64,000 nucleotides of DNA from Alloascoidea africana (lineage: Eukaryota > Ascomycota > Alloascoideomycetes > Alloascoideales > Alloascoideaceae): the NCBI GenBank assembly GCA_030581615.1, contig JAKTTT010000031.1, forward strand, positions 1-64,000. The letters run 5' to 3'. The position numbers and the translations under genes were made by a program. Shown piece by piece: positions 10,960 through 20,164 of the stretch. How positions within the stretch are numbered: position 1 is the stretch's first letter; each line of letters opens with the position of its first letter. The notes beneath the pieces were generated by a model that was given only the letters and a program-made list of their open reading frames with translations, searched no databases and had not been told where the DNA came from.

Positions 10960-11550
10960 TTATATTTCCCTTAGTGGGAAGTAATAAAAAAATTCGGCTT
11001 CTTTGTCTGTTTTGAGCAACTGGGGGACGTGGGTTCGATTGGTGTATACGATAGCCTTGGGTGGCTCTTGCCAGTGGAAGGATTGCGCGAGGTTGACCGT
11101 CGCCCGAGGGGACCATTCCTTCTTGTCCTTTCTCTTCTTGAACCTTTGTCTGGCATAAGCAAGTATACTAAGGCCTAAGAGAACGAAGCACACTCCTTCT
11201 CGCACTGTCAACGGTTGTCCTGCAAAAACGCTATGCAGGAACCGGATGCCCTGCAGTACCCGTGAAATTACGGATAAGGAAACTTCTGCGTATGGCGTCA
11301 TGGTCTGACGAGTCAACGAAATCCCGTAAGAAAGATATTGAGGGATGGTACTGACAATGACTACCGTAGCGGATAGAAAGTCTTTGACAGTGTTTGGGTT
11401 TTCCGAGAGATAATTTGATTGGTGTTGTGTCTTCCCTTCAATCACAAGCCTGGTGGATGATGGCCCAATTCCAGCCAGGTAATTTTGGTTGGCTACCAAC
11501 CATCCCAGGAGAGTGCAAAAAAGATAGAGAAGTTTTGGCACGAGCTCCAT
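10960..11550 (-). CDS. Unidentified membrane-protein ORF (196 aa) next to an LTR
   Basis: An uninterrupted 196-codon ORF with an ATG at 11550. Three hydrophobic stretches are visible: about residues 7-20 (LLYLFCTLLGWLVA), 59-80 (FLSATVVIVSTIPQYLSYGI) and 120-136 (GVCFVLLGLSILAYA). The last is followed by a basic run (RQRFKKRKDKK), as in a membrane protein with a cytosolic tail. The arrangement faintly recalls the C-terminal half of a nucleotide-sugar/DMT-type transporter, but I cannot confirm homology. It begins 7 bp from a probable LTR (11557-11775) in the same orientation and ends just before gypsy gag-like sequence, so it could be the first ORF of that element, a captured host fragment, or a pseudogene. 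No function is assigned. Confidence 0.35.
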   Translation of the reverse strand: MELVPKLLYLFCTLLGWLVANQNYLAGIGPSSTRLVIEGKTQHQSNYLSENPNTVKDFLSATVVIVSTIPQYLSYGISLTRQTMTPYAEVSLSVISRVLQGIRFLHSVFAGQPLTVREGVCFVLLGLSILAYARQRFKKRKDKKEWSPRATVNLAQSFHWQEPPKAIVYTNRTHVPQLLKTDKEAEFFYYFPLREI

Positions 11551-11556
11551 ATTATA

Positions 11557-11775
11557 TGTTAGGGTTATGTCTTCAATGTAGAATCTGGTTTGTATTCTTA
11601 AAGTACAAATAACAGTCTAAACTGAGCTTGGCCTTCTCACTAGATGGGGACAAGTCTTCCTTATATACTCGTAACTATCAACTAAACCTTTGCTTTTGTT
11701 CTAGTCTGTATGCGCTATGCGACTTTGTAGTCTTTGTGTGACTCAAAGTATCGTGCACCTAGTAACCTTATAACA
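11557..11775 (-). repeat. Probable LTR (TGTTATAAGG type)
   Basis: On the minus strand it starts TGTTATAAGGTTAC, has a TATA box (GTATATAAGG, near 11668) and ends CCTAACA. The flanks do not match as a 5-bp duplication (TTATA versus TCTAT), so it is not a clean solo LTR and may be the 5' LTR of the minus-strand element extending leftward. Confidence 0.45.
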
Positions 11776-12020
11776 TCTATTATCTTTGCAAGTTATAAAT
11801 CATTTATTATCATTTTTTAAATCTTCTTTTTATTTTCTCTTTATCAGTTTCTCATCATTTCTTTACCAATTTATCCAGTCTCTTATCAACTACTTATGCA
11901 TTTATTATCTATTCTTATCGATTTATCATTATCAATTCTATATTCTAGGCCATGCTAATGAGGTTTTATGGCGTCTTTCTCGGTTTTATTATGGATTTAT
12001 GAGAACATTATTTGGAGTTT

Positions 12021-12235
12021 TGAAAGACAAATCATTTATGTGTTGTGGCCTAATTGTAGTGCTGGGCTTAAGGAGTTTGCCTGCCTATGGCTAGAATATA
12101 TAAGGAGGTCGATTCCCACTTCTTGGGTTAGATCTCCATCCATCTTGCTGACTACTTTTACATCTACCTTTATCTATATTTATCAATACAATTTCTCTGT
12201 TTTCTTATTTCCTTACGAAAGAAACCTGTAACAAA
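12021..12235 (-). repeat. LTR-like repeat, family B copy 2
   Basis: Reverse complement of 2475-2702, sharing the block around CCCAAGAAGTGGGAATCGACC and the terminal TGAAAGACAAATC. The outer boundary is approximate. Upstream, 11776-12020 is AT-rich with no recognisable gene. Confidence 0.55.
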
Positions 12236-12289
12236 ACAGAACTTCTTTCCCTAAATAACGGCTCCAGATCATTAAGAAAACATCGTTGT

Positions 12290-12423
12290 TGTTAGGACTC
12301 AGGTGATATCCATTCCGGGTAAGCTCGGTCTATAGCTATATAAGTAGTTAGATCCCTATTCTATAGCAATTCAGCAGCTATGTGTGTGAATCACTGACCC
12401 CTAGCTTCCTTCCGGACCTAACA
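12290..12423 (+). repeat. Solo LTR, family F copy 2
   Basis: A 134-bp unit with mirrored ends TGTTAGG and CCTAACA, flanked by GTTGT on both sides (12285-12289, 12424-12428). It resembles the reverse complement of 3671-3815, including the TATATAAGTAG block. A clean solo LTR. Confidence 0.75.
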
Positions 12424-12428
12424 GTTGT

Positions 12429-13720
12429 CATGGACTGCTCTAGACAGATCATTTGGGAACTATGCGCTAGCTTCGAATGACCTACCTTCTGGGTTGCTCA
12501 TCCTAAGGTTCAAGCTGTTTGATTAAGTGGTCTATATATTGAGCCCTTGTGCCACTCTTGGAAGAGCAAGCTATACAGGAACGACTTTCTGTGTTATTAG
12601 ATTAGAAGATTAGTGGAATACACGAATTGATCAACCTAAGACGCGTAACAGTCGTCGATCTGAATTTCCGAAAACAATACTTTGTACACTTTCATTTTTC
12701 TTCCCTTACCCTTTATCATTTTTTCCATCTAAGGCCAGTATGTTAATTCTTGACTCCTCAGACCACATCACCCTTTCCAAGTTGCCAACTGGTCAAGTTT
12801 TGGAGTTTTCCGCAATGCCTGGTTTTGCGTTGTGTGCCCGATCTCTCATGTTCATGTCCAGGGATCTAGTTAGTACTGGGTGAATGGGTACACTGCTGGC
12901 AATACAATTAAATAGATTTATCTGAATCTGAACGGTGTTGCCTTCTTTTCGGGAACTGATTAGTCTTGTTGCCAGTTTGAGAAAGGAGGAAGAAGTGCTG
13001 ATCTTCTCCCGATTGTTAACTTGCCACCCCTGGAATTCAAACTTTTTGGAATATTTGATTTCGAGAATAATGTTAAACCTGTTTTACTTAATATCTCTAT
13101 TGTAGTTAAACATTCAGATATAAATGATAGAATTCTTCGCAGAACCGGATGTTAGTTTCATCCATAAGAATTTAAAAAACCCCATTTTTTTTGACTTGGC
13201 TATAAAAGTACACATATGATCTAGTTGTCCACCAAAAACCGAATGGTTTGAAGAACTAGAATAGATCTTAGAGATTAATATATAGGATTACATATAACTC
13301 CTTTTGTTCCGCAGCAAAATGAATGCTCGGTCAAAAAAAAACTTTCTTGAACAAGTCACCATTGAACATCAAAACCAATTCAAATTTACTACAGTATAAT
13401 CTTAGATCCATAGGCTATGCTATTAGACTAAAAGCACATTCCTGGTTATAGAAATGGAGTGGCGGCGGCTCAAGAAAACAAAGCATTTGAGCAGTTTGCG
13501 GGACACTGTTTATTATTAGCAAACTATTTTTCTTTTTACTTCATACCACCTTCATGGGAACAATTCCTAAGTATTTGAAGAATAAGAACATGTTTGACCT
13601 TCAAATAGGTCTGAGTTGTCATGATTCACAACCAAAGTTAGAATATTATTGCCCGACCGGGAATCTATCCACAATCAGAAGGTCATTACATAGAAGAAAA
13701 CCGATGTGGGTACGGAGGAG
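12429..13720 (+). mobile_element. Heavily decayed element sequence, possibly copia
   Basis: No intact gene is visible. Short coding-like islands appear, the most telling around 13285-13330, which resembles the copia integrase block that precedes the catalytic Glu (ITPFVPQQNE). Everything else is too decayed to assign. Many breaks; an old fossil, tentatively copia-like. Confidence 0.3.
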
Positions 13721-13724
13721 GCCA

Positions 13725-14745
13725 TGGAAAGGTAAGGAGTCCAGTATCCCGATGATGTGGGTTTATAGAGTGGTCAGTAGCATGATGGCAATGACTGATC
13801 CATAGAGGAGAGTAGTATAAATAGAGAGATAAGTAGCTTGCGAACGCAAAACCGAGTCTCCAGATTCTCTCTTAGTGTCACAACCAATTCCGTTTTGATC
13901 AATAAAAGATATACGCTTTAATCTATTGATTGCTGGTCCATTGACATTACACAAACAACTTACATCTATTATCGAGCAGAGCGAACTACCGACAAAACAA
14001 ATTCAGTTGTAAATGTGGAAGATCAGCGCCTTTTCCTTGATCGCCCAGTATTGCCGCTCTTCTCCTTCCATCCTTTCCTGCCGGAAAGCATCTGTCTCTA
14101 ACTTCATCCACGATGTCCTTGACTGTTTCCAGTTGCTCAGCCACTTTTTTGAAACGAGTCCTTTCACCTTCAATGTCATTCAATATCTCAGGTGTGAACT
14201 TCTTATGGTCCCTAAACTCTGCCCTGAGCTCAGATACATCGGTTGAGAAGATATTCAACTTGTGAAGGATCTCCTGAAGCGTATCTCTTAAGGATGACTC
14301 AGCTCCATGTCCTCTTGCCATCTCATGTGTTGGATAAAGGAGATTACAGTGGAATTTGGTTCTTTAGTCGATCGTTCTGTTCAACAATAGATATGGTTTG
14401 TTTGTACGATGCCAATGGGCTACAAACTAAATGATCGATGGATCAATAATCAATGGATTAAAGCGTATATCTTATATTGATAAAAACGGAAATGGTTTCC
14501 TTCTATGTAATAACTGTCTTCTTATTGTGGATGTATTCCCGGTCAGGTATTCATATTCTTGCCTTTTTTGTGAATCATCACATCCTTTTAGAGAAGTGAA
14601 GAAGAATTTGGAAACTGCCTAGGACTTTGTGGATTGAGTTGGAGAGAGATACTTTCCGACAGGAGAAGATGGAAAGAGAAGAGTTGCATTACTGGGCAAT
14701 CAAGGAAAAGGCGCTGACCTTCCACATGAGTTCAATAAAAGAGAT
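13725..14745. repeat. Nested inverted pair of LTRs, family C
   Basis: A plus-strand copy (about 13725-13990, resuming about 14545-14725) is interrupted by a minus-strand copy (about 13990-14520). They share the stretch around AAGATATACGCTTTAATC and the end GGCGCTGA-CTTCCACA. The minus copy holds an ORF (14321 leftward to 13986, starting MARGHGAESSLRD). Its coiled coil and FPAGKDGRRRAAIL motif parallel FPRDDQGQRRDSRI of family A, so A and C appear to be related LTR families that both carry an ORF start inside the LTR. A TATA (AGTATAAATAG) is at about 13814. Boundaries are approximate; both copies are old. Confidence 0.6.
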
Positions 14746-14949
14746 ATATATTACAAATTTGGTGTATAGCTGCTGAAAATGAAAAGAAAAATAGGTCTAG
14801 GGATTGAATGAACTAAGCGGGAAGACCACCAAGCTCTCCTATAGGCGCAGGATTATTGGACAAGACTTATCGTTTCTAGCTGAACAAAAGCTGGACAAGT
14901 ACAACTAATAAGCAAGTATTTATAAAAAATATATAAGAGGAGATTTAAG

Positions 14950-15672
14950 CACCCAAGTCTTTAAGACGGTGCCAAGCTAAAATGGTCTGTGTTGAAACAA
15001 GTCCATCGCATGGCCTGTTTGGCCTTTGCAGAATCTTACAAGAACCAAACGTTTGACGGCGCCTGAAAAGAGTCGTTTGATCAGAGAGGTCAGGACAAGG
15101 TTAATGAATTGGGATCAGAGATCAGATGGAACAAATGGATTTGGACAAGAATTGGAGAACGACTGGGTGAAAGACCTGTACAAGGAAATGTGAGCTACGG
15201 TTCTACGATAATATAGGCATCTATGCCCTGGGACTTCGTTGGACCTGATCATGGGATTAGAAGCAATAACTGCGAATATTTGCACATAATTCTCGTAACA
15301 AAATCTTTCGGGATCATTGGCGAAATAATGAAAATAAGTGGAAAACGAAATGTGCCTACAAGACTACGATCCAAAGTGTACATCCGCCAAGACTAAAAAG
15401 TGGCTTGCAGCGCATCATATTAAGGTTTTATTATGGACTCCTCAGTCTCCTGATCTAAATCCAATTGACCATCTTTGGCAAAGTCTGAAAATGGAGCTAG
15501 GAGCATGTTTAAAACATGCCAGCTTCATCGACCTGGAAAGAACCGAAGAAATCCAGCTTCTATTGCCCAAAACCTGATAAATGCTATGCCAAAGGGATTG
15601 AAGCGATTTTGGAAGGGAGCTGTGGCCTTAAAAAGCACTGAAAACGATAATATAGCTTTCTCATTATTGTAG
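14950..15672 (+). pseudogene. Tc1/mariner transposase pseudogene
   Basis: The clearest part (15338-15577) reads QDYDPKCTSAKTKKWLAAHH then PQSPDLNPIDHLW, the Tc1 DDE_3 core around the second and third catalytic acids. There are 34 residues between the Asp of QDYD and the final acid, which is Asp (NPIDHLW) where Tc1-like enzymes usually have Glu. After about 15535 the homology moves to another frame (ASIAQNLINAMPKGLKRF, the usual LI.SMP.R motif). Upstream (about 14950-15230) decayed matches include NKWIWTRIGERLGERPVQGN, with stops and at least one more frameshift. I could not define terminal inverted repeats. Not functional. Confidence 0.75.
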
Positions 15673-16586
15673 CCTCTAAGCAAACCGAGTCAATAATCGT
15701 AAGAATGTATTATCTTCACACCCATGCCAAACACCAGAAACTTAGTGATTCCAGTTATGATATAAAACAAACTCACTAGACCTTGAAAACAAAAAAATTG
15801 GAGTGGTAATGGTTATTTGAAAGGGTAATGTGCTCTGGTATGTCGGTGAATTAGTGAGCCCTTGTGCTTCCAAAACCATTACATGGGGAACAAGACATAG
15901 ACAAGGGCTGCTGAAAGAGAATCAATTGGCGTAGCTTTAAATGCTTATAGAATACAAGTGTTACACGAGGACAAAAAATAACAAGGAAACGGGAAAAGCA
16001 CAATAAAGAATGGCCTTGTGCCCAATGCATATGCATTGTTTCTCACCCAGGAGAATATTTGTTTTTCATTCAAACAAGTATGATCGTATAGAGGCTCATT
16101 CTTTGGTTTAACATAGAACTATCGTATCTAATGAAAACAGTTGCGACAATGATGGCGTCCAGGAAGGATGCGCCGTGAATTCCTTCAATGCCCCTTGCTG
16201 CGTTAGACTTACTGTTTCTTATAAGCCCTTTACATAGAAATCATAGAAATTTTAGGCATTTTAGAAACACAACAATCACTAAACTTAAAACAGTTGACTG
16301 GATTCAAAATACCTTTGTAAATGACCAGATATACGCTTCAGTGATATGATCTACCGCATAAAAATTTCAACCAATCACAAAAGGATAATTACCATTTTTA
16401 TAGTCTGGTGTTGGACCTTTTCGAGGCTGATAACCTACTAGCAATTTGCAACATCAAAAAGGACCCCCGACGTTCTTCTGATTAATCTTCTTGGATTCAG
16501 AGACTTTTCATTGGTACCGCAGCACAGATATAGGCTGACAATCACCAGTTTTTTTTGTTTGCGAATCACCAAAGTGGATAATAGTA
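15673..16586. other. Intergenic region upstream of CYT1
   Basis: No gene is convincing here. The region separates the mobile-element zone from the host gene block. Its right part is the CYT1 promoter. Confidence 0.5.
16371..16377 (+). promoter_or_regulatory. CCAAT box (HAP-complex type) before CYT1
   Basis: CCAATCA lies about 210 bp upstream of the CYT1 start. In yeasts, CYT1 and other respiratory genes are activated by the HAP2/3/4/5 complex through CCAAT boxes. The site is seen; its use here is inferred. Confidence 0.4.
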
Positions 16587-17650
16587 ATGGTGTCTGGGCC
16601 AGTCAAGTCTGCGTTTAGCAGGCTCCGTTTTCCATCAAGGGCTTTTTCAACGGCTACAAAGAGTGTGAACGAAAGCTTAAACAGCTCAACCAAGAAGGTC
16701 ATTGCTGGATCTGTTGTACTTGGTTCCTCTCTTGGATACTATTACTATAGCTATGGTGTAACTGCTGATGCTATGTTTCCTTCGGAGCATGGTCTGCACC
16801 CTCCAGCTTATAACTGGAGCCATAATGGTAAGCTACAAAGCAAGAAGTTCACTACAATTTCAAGATGAATTTGCGGGATTTGATCCTTGGTTGTGCTTTT
16901 GGAGAAATATGAGACAACCGACAGGTTATTTCGAAGCTGTAAATCTAACCACAGGAGTTTTTAGGAATGTTTTCAACGTTCGACCACGCTTCGATTCGTC
17001 GAGGATATCAGGTATACAGAGAGGTCTGTGCTGCCTGCCACTCTATCAACAGAGTTGCTTGGCGTACCCTTGTTGGCGTATCACATACCAATAGCGAAGT
17101 TAGGGCATTTGCGGAAGAGTTTGAGTATGATGATGAGCCTGACGACGAAGGAAACCCAAGAAAAAGACCAGGAAAGTTGGCAGATTACATTCCAGGACCT
17201 TATGCCAATGAACAGGCCGCCAGATCAGCAAACCAGGGTGCTTTGCCTCCAGACTTATCTCTGATTGTAAAGGCAAGACACGGTGCCTGTGATTACATAT
17301 TTGCACTTCTTACTGGTTATCCTGAAGAACCTCCGGCTGGCGTTGTTCTCCCCGCGGGCGCCAATTACAACCCTTACTTTCCAGGAGGATCGATTGCTAT
17401 GGGCCGAGTCTTGTTTGATGACTTGGTGGAATACGAAGATGGAACTCCTGCCACAACTTCTCAGATGGCCAAAGACGTTACTACTTTCCTGAATTGGGCC
17501 GCTGAGCCTGAACATGATGACCGTAAAAAGGCCGGACTGAAAGTTATTATTGTCCTTTCCACCCTGTATTTACTCTCGGTCTATGTCAAGAAATTCAAAT
17601 GGACCCCTTTGAAGAACAGAAAGATTATCTTCAATCCACCAAAGAACTGA
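16587..17650 (+). CDS. CYT1: Cytochrome c1, heme protein of complex III (2 exons)
   Basis: Exons 16587-16827 and 16965-17650 give a 308-residue protein, the usual length of yeast Cyt1. The 137-nt intron starts GTAAGC and ends TTTTAG, with CTAAC at 16945-16949; splicing joins SHNG to MFSTFDHASIRRG in frame, as in Saccharomyces. Residues 1-60 are a bipartite mitochondrial presequence with a hydrophobic sorting segment. CAACH (residues 102-106) binds heme c. GGSIAM places the axial Met at about residue 226. A single C-terminal membrane anchor (VIIVLSTLYLLSVYV) precedes a basic matrix tail. The protein passes electrons from the Rieske protein to cytochrome c at the inner membrane. An alternative AG at 16953-16954 would break the frame. 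It converges with COX18, 160 bp away. Confidence 0.97.
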
Positions 17651-17810
17651 TCTAATTGCCCTTCATGTGGCTTTCTGATTAGAAAATATACATACATATA
17701 GCAAAAACGGAATAGTGTGTCAAATGCATTCTCTAGTTCATGGAAAAGTTACCTGTCCACTTACTCTAGGCTTTCCGTACTGATTTAGTTCTATTTACAA
17801 ATGTTTTCTA

Positions 17811-18875
17811 TCATGTACTTTGAGTGCTAGGCTGCTTTAAAAGCTTTTCAAATTCCTTTGATCTCTCATCAAGCTCCAGTTCGAGATTGCGTCTTTTTTT
17901 CGCATTCGGGGGAATGTACTTTGTTGGCAAATACCAGTCAAGCATTATATTCTGAACAGCCGAGAATGAATTTGACGAAACCCAATACAATGTGAGTGCA
18001 GAAGGTGCCTGGAAACTGAAGATCATGAATGCGATTGTTCCCATTCGGGCAACGTTAGAAATTGTCTGTGTAATATCATGCTGCAGAGGATTCTTAGTTC
18101 CGCTCAACAGAGCCATAGTTCTCATATTCCATTCGACGTTAAACAGTGTAAAAAGACCCAAAAGTATTGGAAGTCCGCCGTAAGGATCAGGTAGAGAGAG
18201 ATCGTTGAACCAAAAGATGCCCTGAGAAATTAGCGAGAAGTTACTTGGCGGTGCCAAACCCTCAACGCTGACACCTCCGCTCATAGCCCTAATAGTCAAA
18301 CTTAGAGCTATCCAAAGCGGAAACTGGACAAATGGTAATACAAAAGTTTTCCACTGTTCGCAACCGTATTTTTTGTAAAGAGCCTTGGCCCTCTTTTGCT
18401 GTTCTTGTCTCGATAGCAGTATTATTTGCTCATGTCCCAGTTGAGAAGGACCTGTTGCAGTTGACGATGTTTGTTCCGCTATTTGATTCACATTTTTTGC
18501 CAGTTTCGCCTTGAGCAATGGACCCGCTGCAGATACAAGGGGCTGTAGCTTGGCCCTTCGTCGGTTGAGAATTCTGACTCCAATTGCAAATGGCATGGTT
18601 AAGCATGTCCTAAAAGCGATTGTGCTGAGACCTATGACTGCCCACCACTGAAACCCAGTAGCTTCATGGACATAAGTCAGAGTGTTGAAAATTGGTTCCA
18701 CTACCGCTACAACCCCGATCCGCCGAGAAGGTGTCGTATGGAAGTCTTTCTCAAAGGACATTGGAAGAGCTTTATTAGGTTTACTTAAGCGGAGAACTTT
18801 ACTACTTCCTCTGGTCACTATAGACATGTTACGCATTTGAGCAAGCCGTATTGTCAAGGTCCATACTGAAGCCAT
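17811..18875 (-). CDS. COX18: Mitochondrial inner-membrane insertase COX18 (YidC/Oxa1 family)
   Basis: An intronless 354-residue protein. The N-terminus is basic and free of acids, as in a mitochondrial presequence. The family core is present: a first membrane segment after the TGFQWWAVIGLSTIAFRT block, a long charged matrix loop, PFVQFPLWIALSLTIRAMSGG, IFWFNDLSLPDPYGGLPIL, LFTLFNVEWN, and a final segment with ALTLYWVSSNSFSAVQN. The WFNDL..PDPYGGLPI and FNVE features fit COX18 better than OXA1. COX18 exports the C-terminal domain of Cox2 across the inner membrane during cytochrome oxidase assembly. The start at 18875 is the first ATG and begins the presequence. The gene is tail to tail with CYT1. 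OXA1 itself remains a less likely alternative. Confidence 0.85.
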   Translation of the reverse strand: MASVWTLTIRLAQMRNMSIVTRGSSKVLRLSKPNKALPMSFEKDFHTTPSRRIGVVAVVEPIFNTLTYVHEATGFQWWAVIGLSTIAFRTCLTMPFAIGVRILNRRRAKLQPLVSAAGPLLKAKLAKNVNQIAEQTSSTATGPSQLGHEQIILLSRQEQQKRAKALYKKYGCEQWKTFVLPFVQFPLWIALSLTIRAMSGGVSVEGLAPPSNFSLISQGIFWFNDLSLPDPYGGLPILLGLFTLFNVEWNMRTMALLSGTKNPLQHDITQTISNVARMGTIAFMIFSFQAPSALTLYWVSSNSFSAVQNIMLDWYLPTKYIPPNAKKRRNLELELDERSKEFEKLLKQPSTQST

Positions 18876-19080
18876 TTTGAAGAATCGGCGGTGGTGGTTG
18901 TGGTGATGGTGTAATGTTGAAAAAATGGTGAAGATAGTGTGAGAGGCCTGGCAACATGGTGAGAAAACATTTACAACTGGTGAGCTTCCCTTTACACTTT
19001 AATGCTTTTATTTCTTAACTCTTGTGCTTTCGAGTTCTATTGACATTATATATAATACAGTACACTATCAACGTATGAAA

Positions 19081-19539
19081 TCAGTCCGTTGCGCTTCCAT
19101 CTCGAGGTCGATATGGCACGCCTTTTGCTTCCAAATCTCCAATAACATCATGAGGAAGCCTGCCATTGACCTTTACCGCGTATAATCCAGGCTGAAAAGA
19201 ATCGATATGTAACCATTTTGCAACCCAAGACTCGTTCGGATCGCCTAGAGCTACCAGACCTTCAAACGCTATTGTTTATCTCTGTGAGCATTTTGGAAAA
19301 ATCAATTTCAAAAGAGAAGAAATGTTTATCTGTTCATACATGGACTTGTACAATCCTGTATTGTTGTCTCCTCCCCAGCAAAGGACAGTACTGATTCACA
19401 ATTTGGGCATCCATGGTTCACAAACTCCTGTTCATAAGCGTTAGCACTCTGATAATTAGCCATCCTCAGAAACAGGCCTTACCCGGAACGGTTGCACCAC
19501 GCCGCATAGCATGCAAGCTCTTTCTGATCTCACTGACAT
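19081..19539 (-). CDS. SPT4: Transcription elongation factor SPT4 (3 exons)
   Basis: Three minus-strand exons, 19483-19539, 19340-19427 and 19081-19268, give 110 residues (Saccharomyces Spt4 has 102). Exon 1 reads [19 protein letters not shown]. Exon 2 supplies GCPNC, completing the four-Cys zinc finger (C9, C12, C26, C29), and ends DCTSP. Exon 3 starts [19 protein letters not shown] and ends [11 protein letters not shown]. Intron 1 (GTAAGG to AACAG, with GCTAAC) is phase 0. Intron 2 (GTATGA to AATAG) splits a Ser codon. Spt4 pairs with the NGN domain of Spt5 to keep RNA polymerases I and II processive in the nucleus. The gene starts 205 bp upstream of COX18 on the same strand and is divergent from the alpha-actinin gene. 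No single exon exceeds 190 nt. Confidence 0.93.
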
Positions 19540-20073
19540 GTTTGCCAGGCAGAGAGCGAATAGTCGAAGATACTTCTGCACCAAGAAAGAGTGCTTGGGG
19601 GGTGATGAATATCGATAGATATTACCCGGAACAATATCTCAATTCGATACACCCGTACGCCTGCTGTTCTTTTTGACCAGGTTAGTCGTGTGAAAGTGAA
19701 GGTCTTTGCTGGTTTGGTCTCACACACAGTTTTGGGGAATTGGAAGACCATATAGTCAAGCCATCTTGACACTTTTTTTCTTTTTGCTCCCCCAAGATTA
19801 GTTAAAAGCAGCTATTTTTAGCCTCGGAGATTTTGGAAAAGTCTCTGGTGTAAGCATTCTGCCGTATCTACATTTGACCGAACCGGGTAATCCAGATCAG
19901 AATGACTTCCCAAACGTAAACAGACCAAAGTTTCGTCCCCCTTTCTTTCATTTTTTCCCACTCTGTATTATCTCTGTGCGGTAGTACTAGTTGCAATCTG
20001 AGAAAACCAAGTATCGGGCTTCTTGAACTGTACTTTTGTCCTATTTAAATCTGCGCCAAGCAGAGTACACACT

Positions 20074-20123
20074 GTAAGTGGGCATAGGTTTAAACGAACA
20101 TCTCAACAATCGTCAACACAGAT
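20074..20123 (+). other. Possible 5'-UTR intron of the alpha-actinin gene
   Basis: GTAAGT at 20074 and an acceptor CACAG at about 20119-20123 bracket 50 nt that lie between a likely transcription start and the ATG at 20165. Splicing would not touch the coding region. The signals are seen; splicing is inferred. Confidence 0.25.
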
Positions 20124-20164
20124 CTCAAGCCATTCTCTCCGAGCCGTCTGTATGCACTTTCATA

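Noticed and set aside
20078-20164. Upstream extension of alpha-actinin to 20078
   Set aside because: It begins with GTG, not ATG, has no homology and overlaps a possible 5'-UTR intron.
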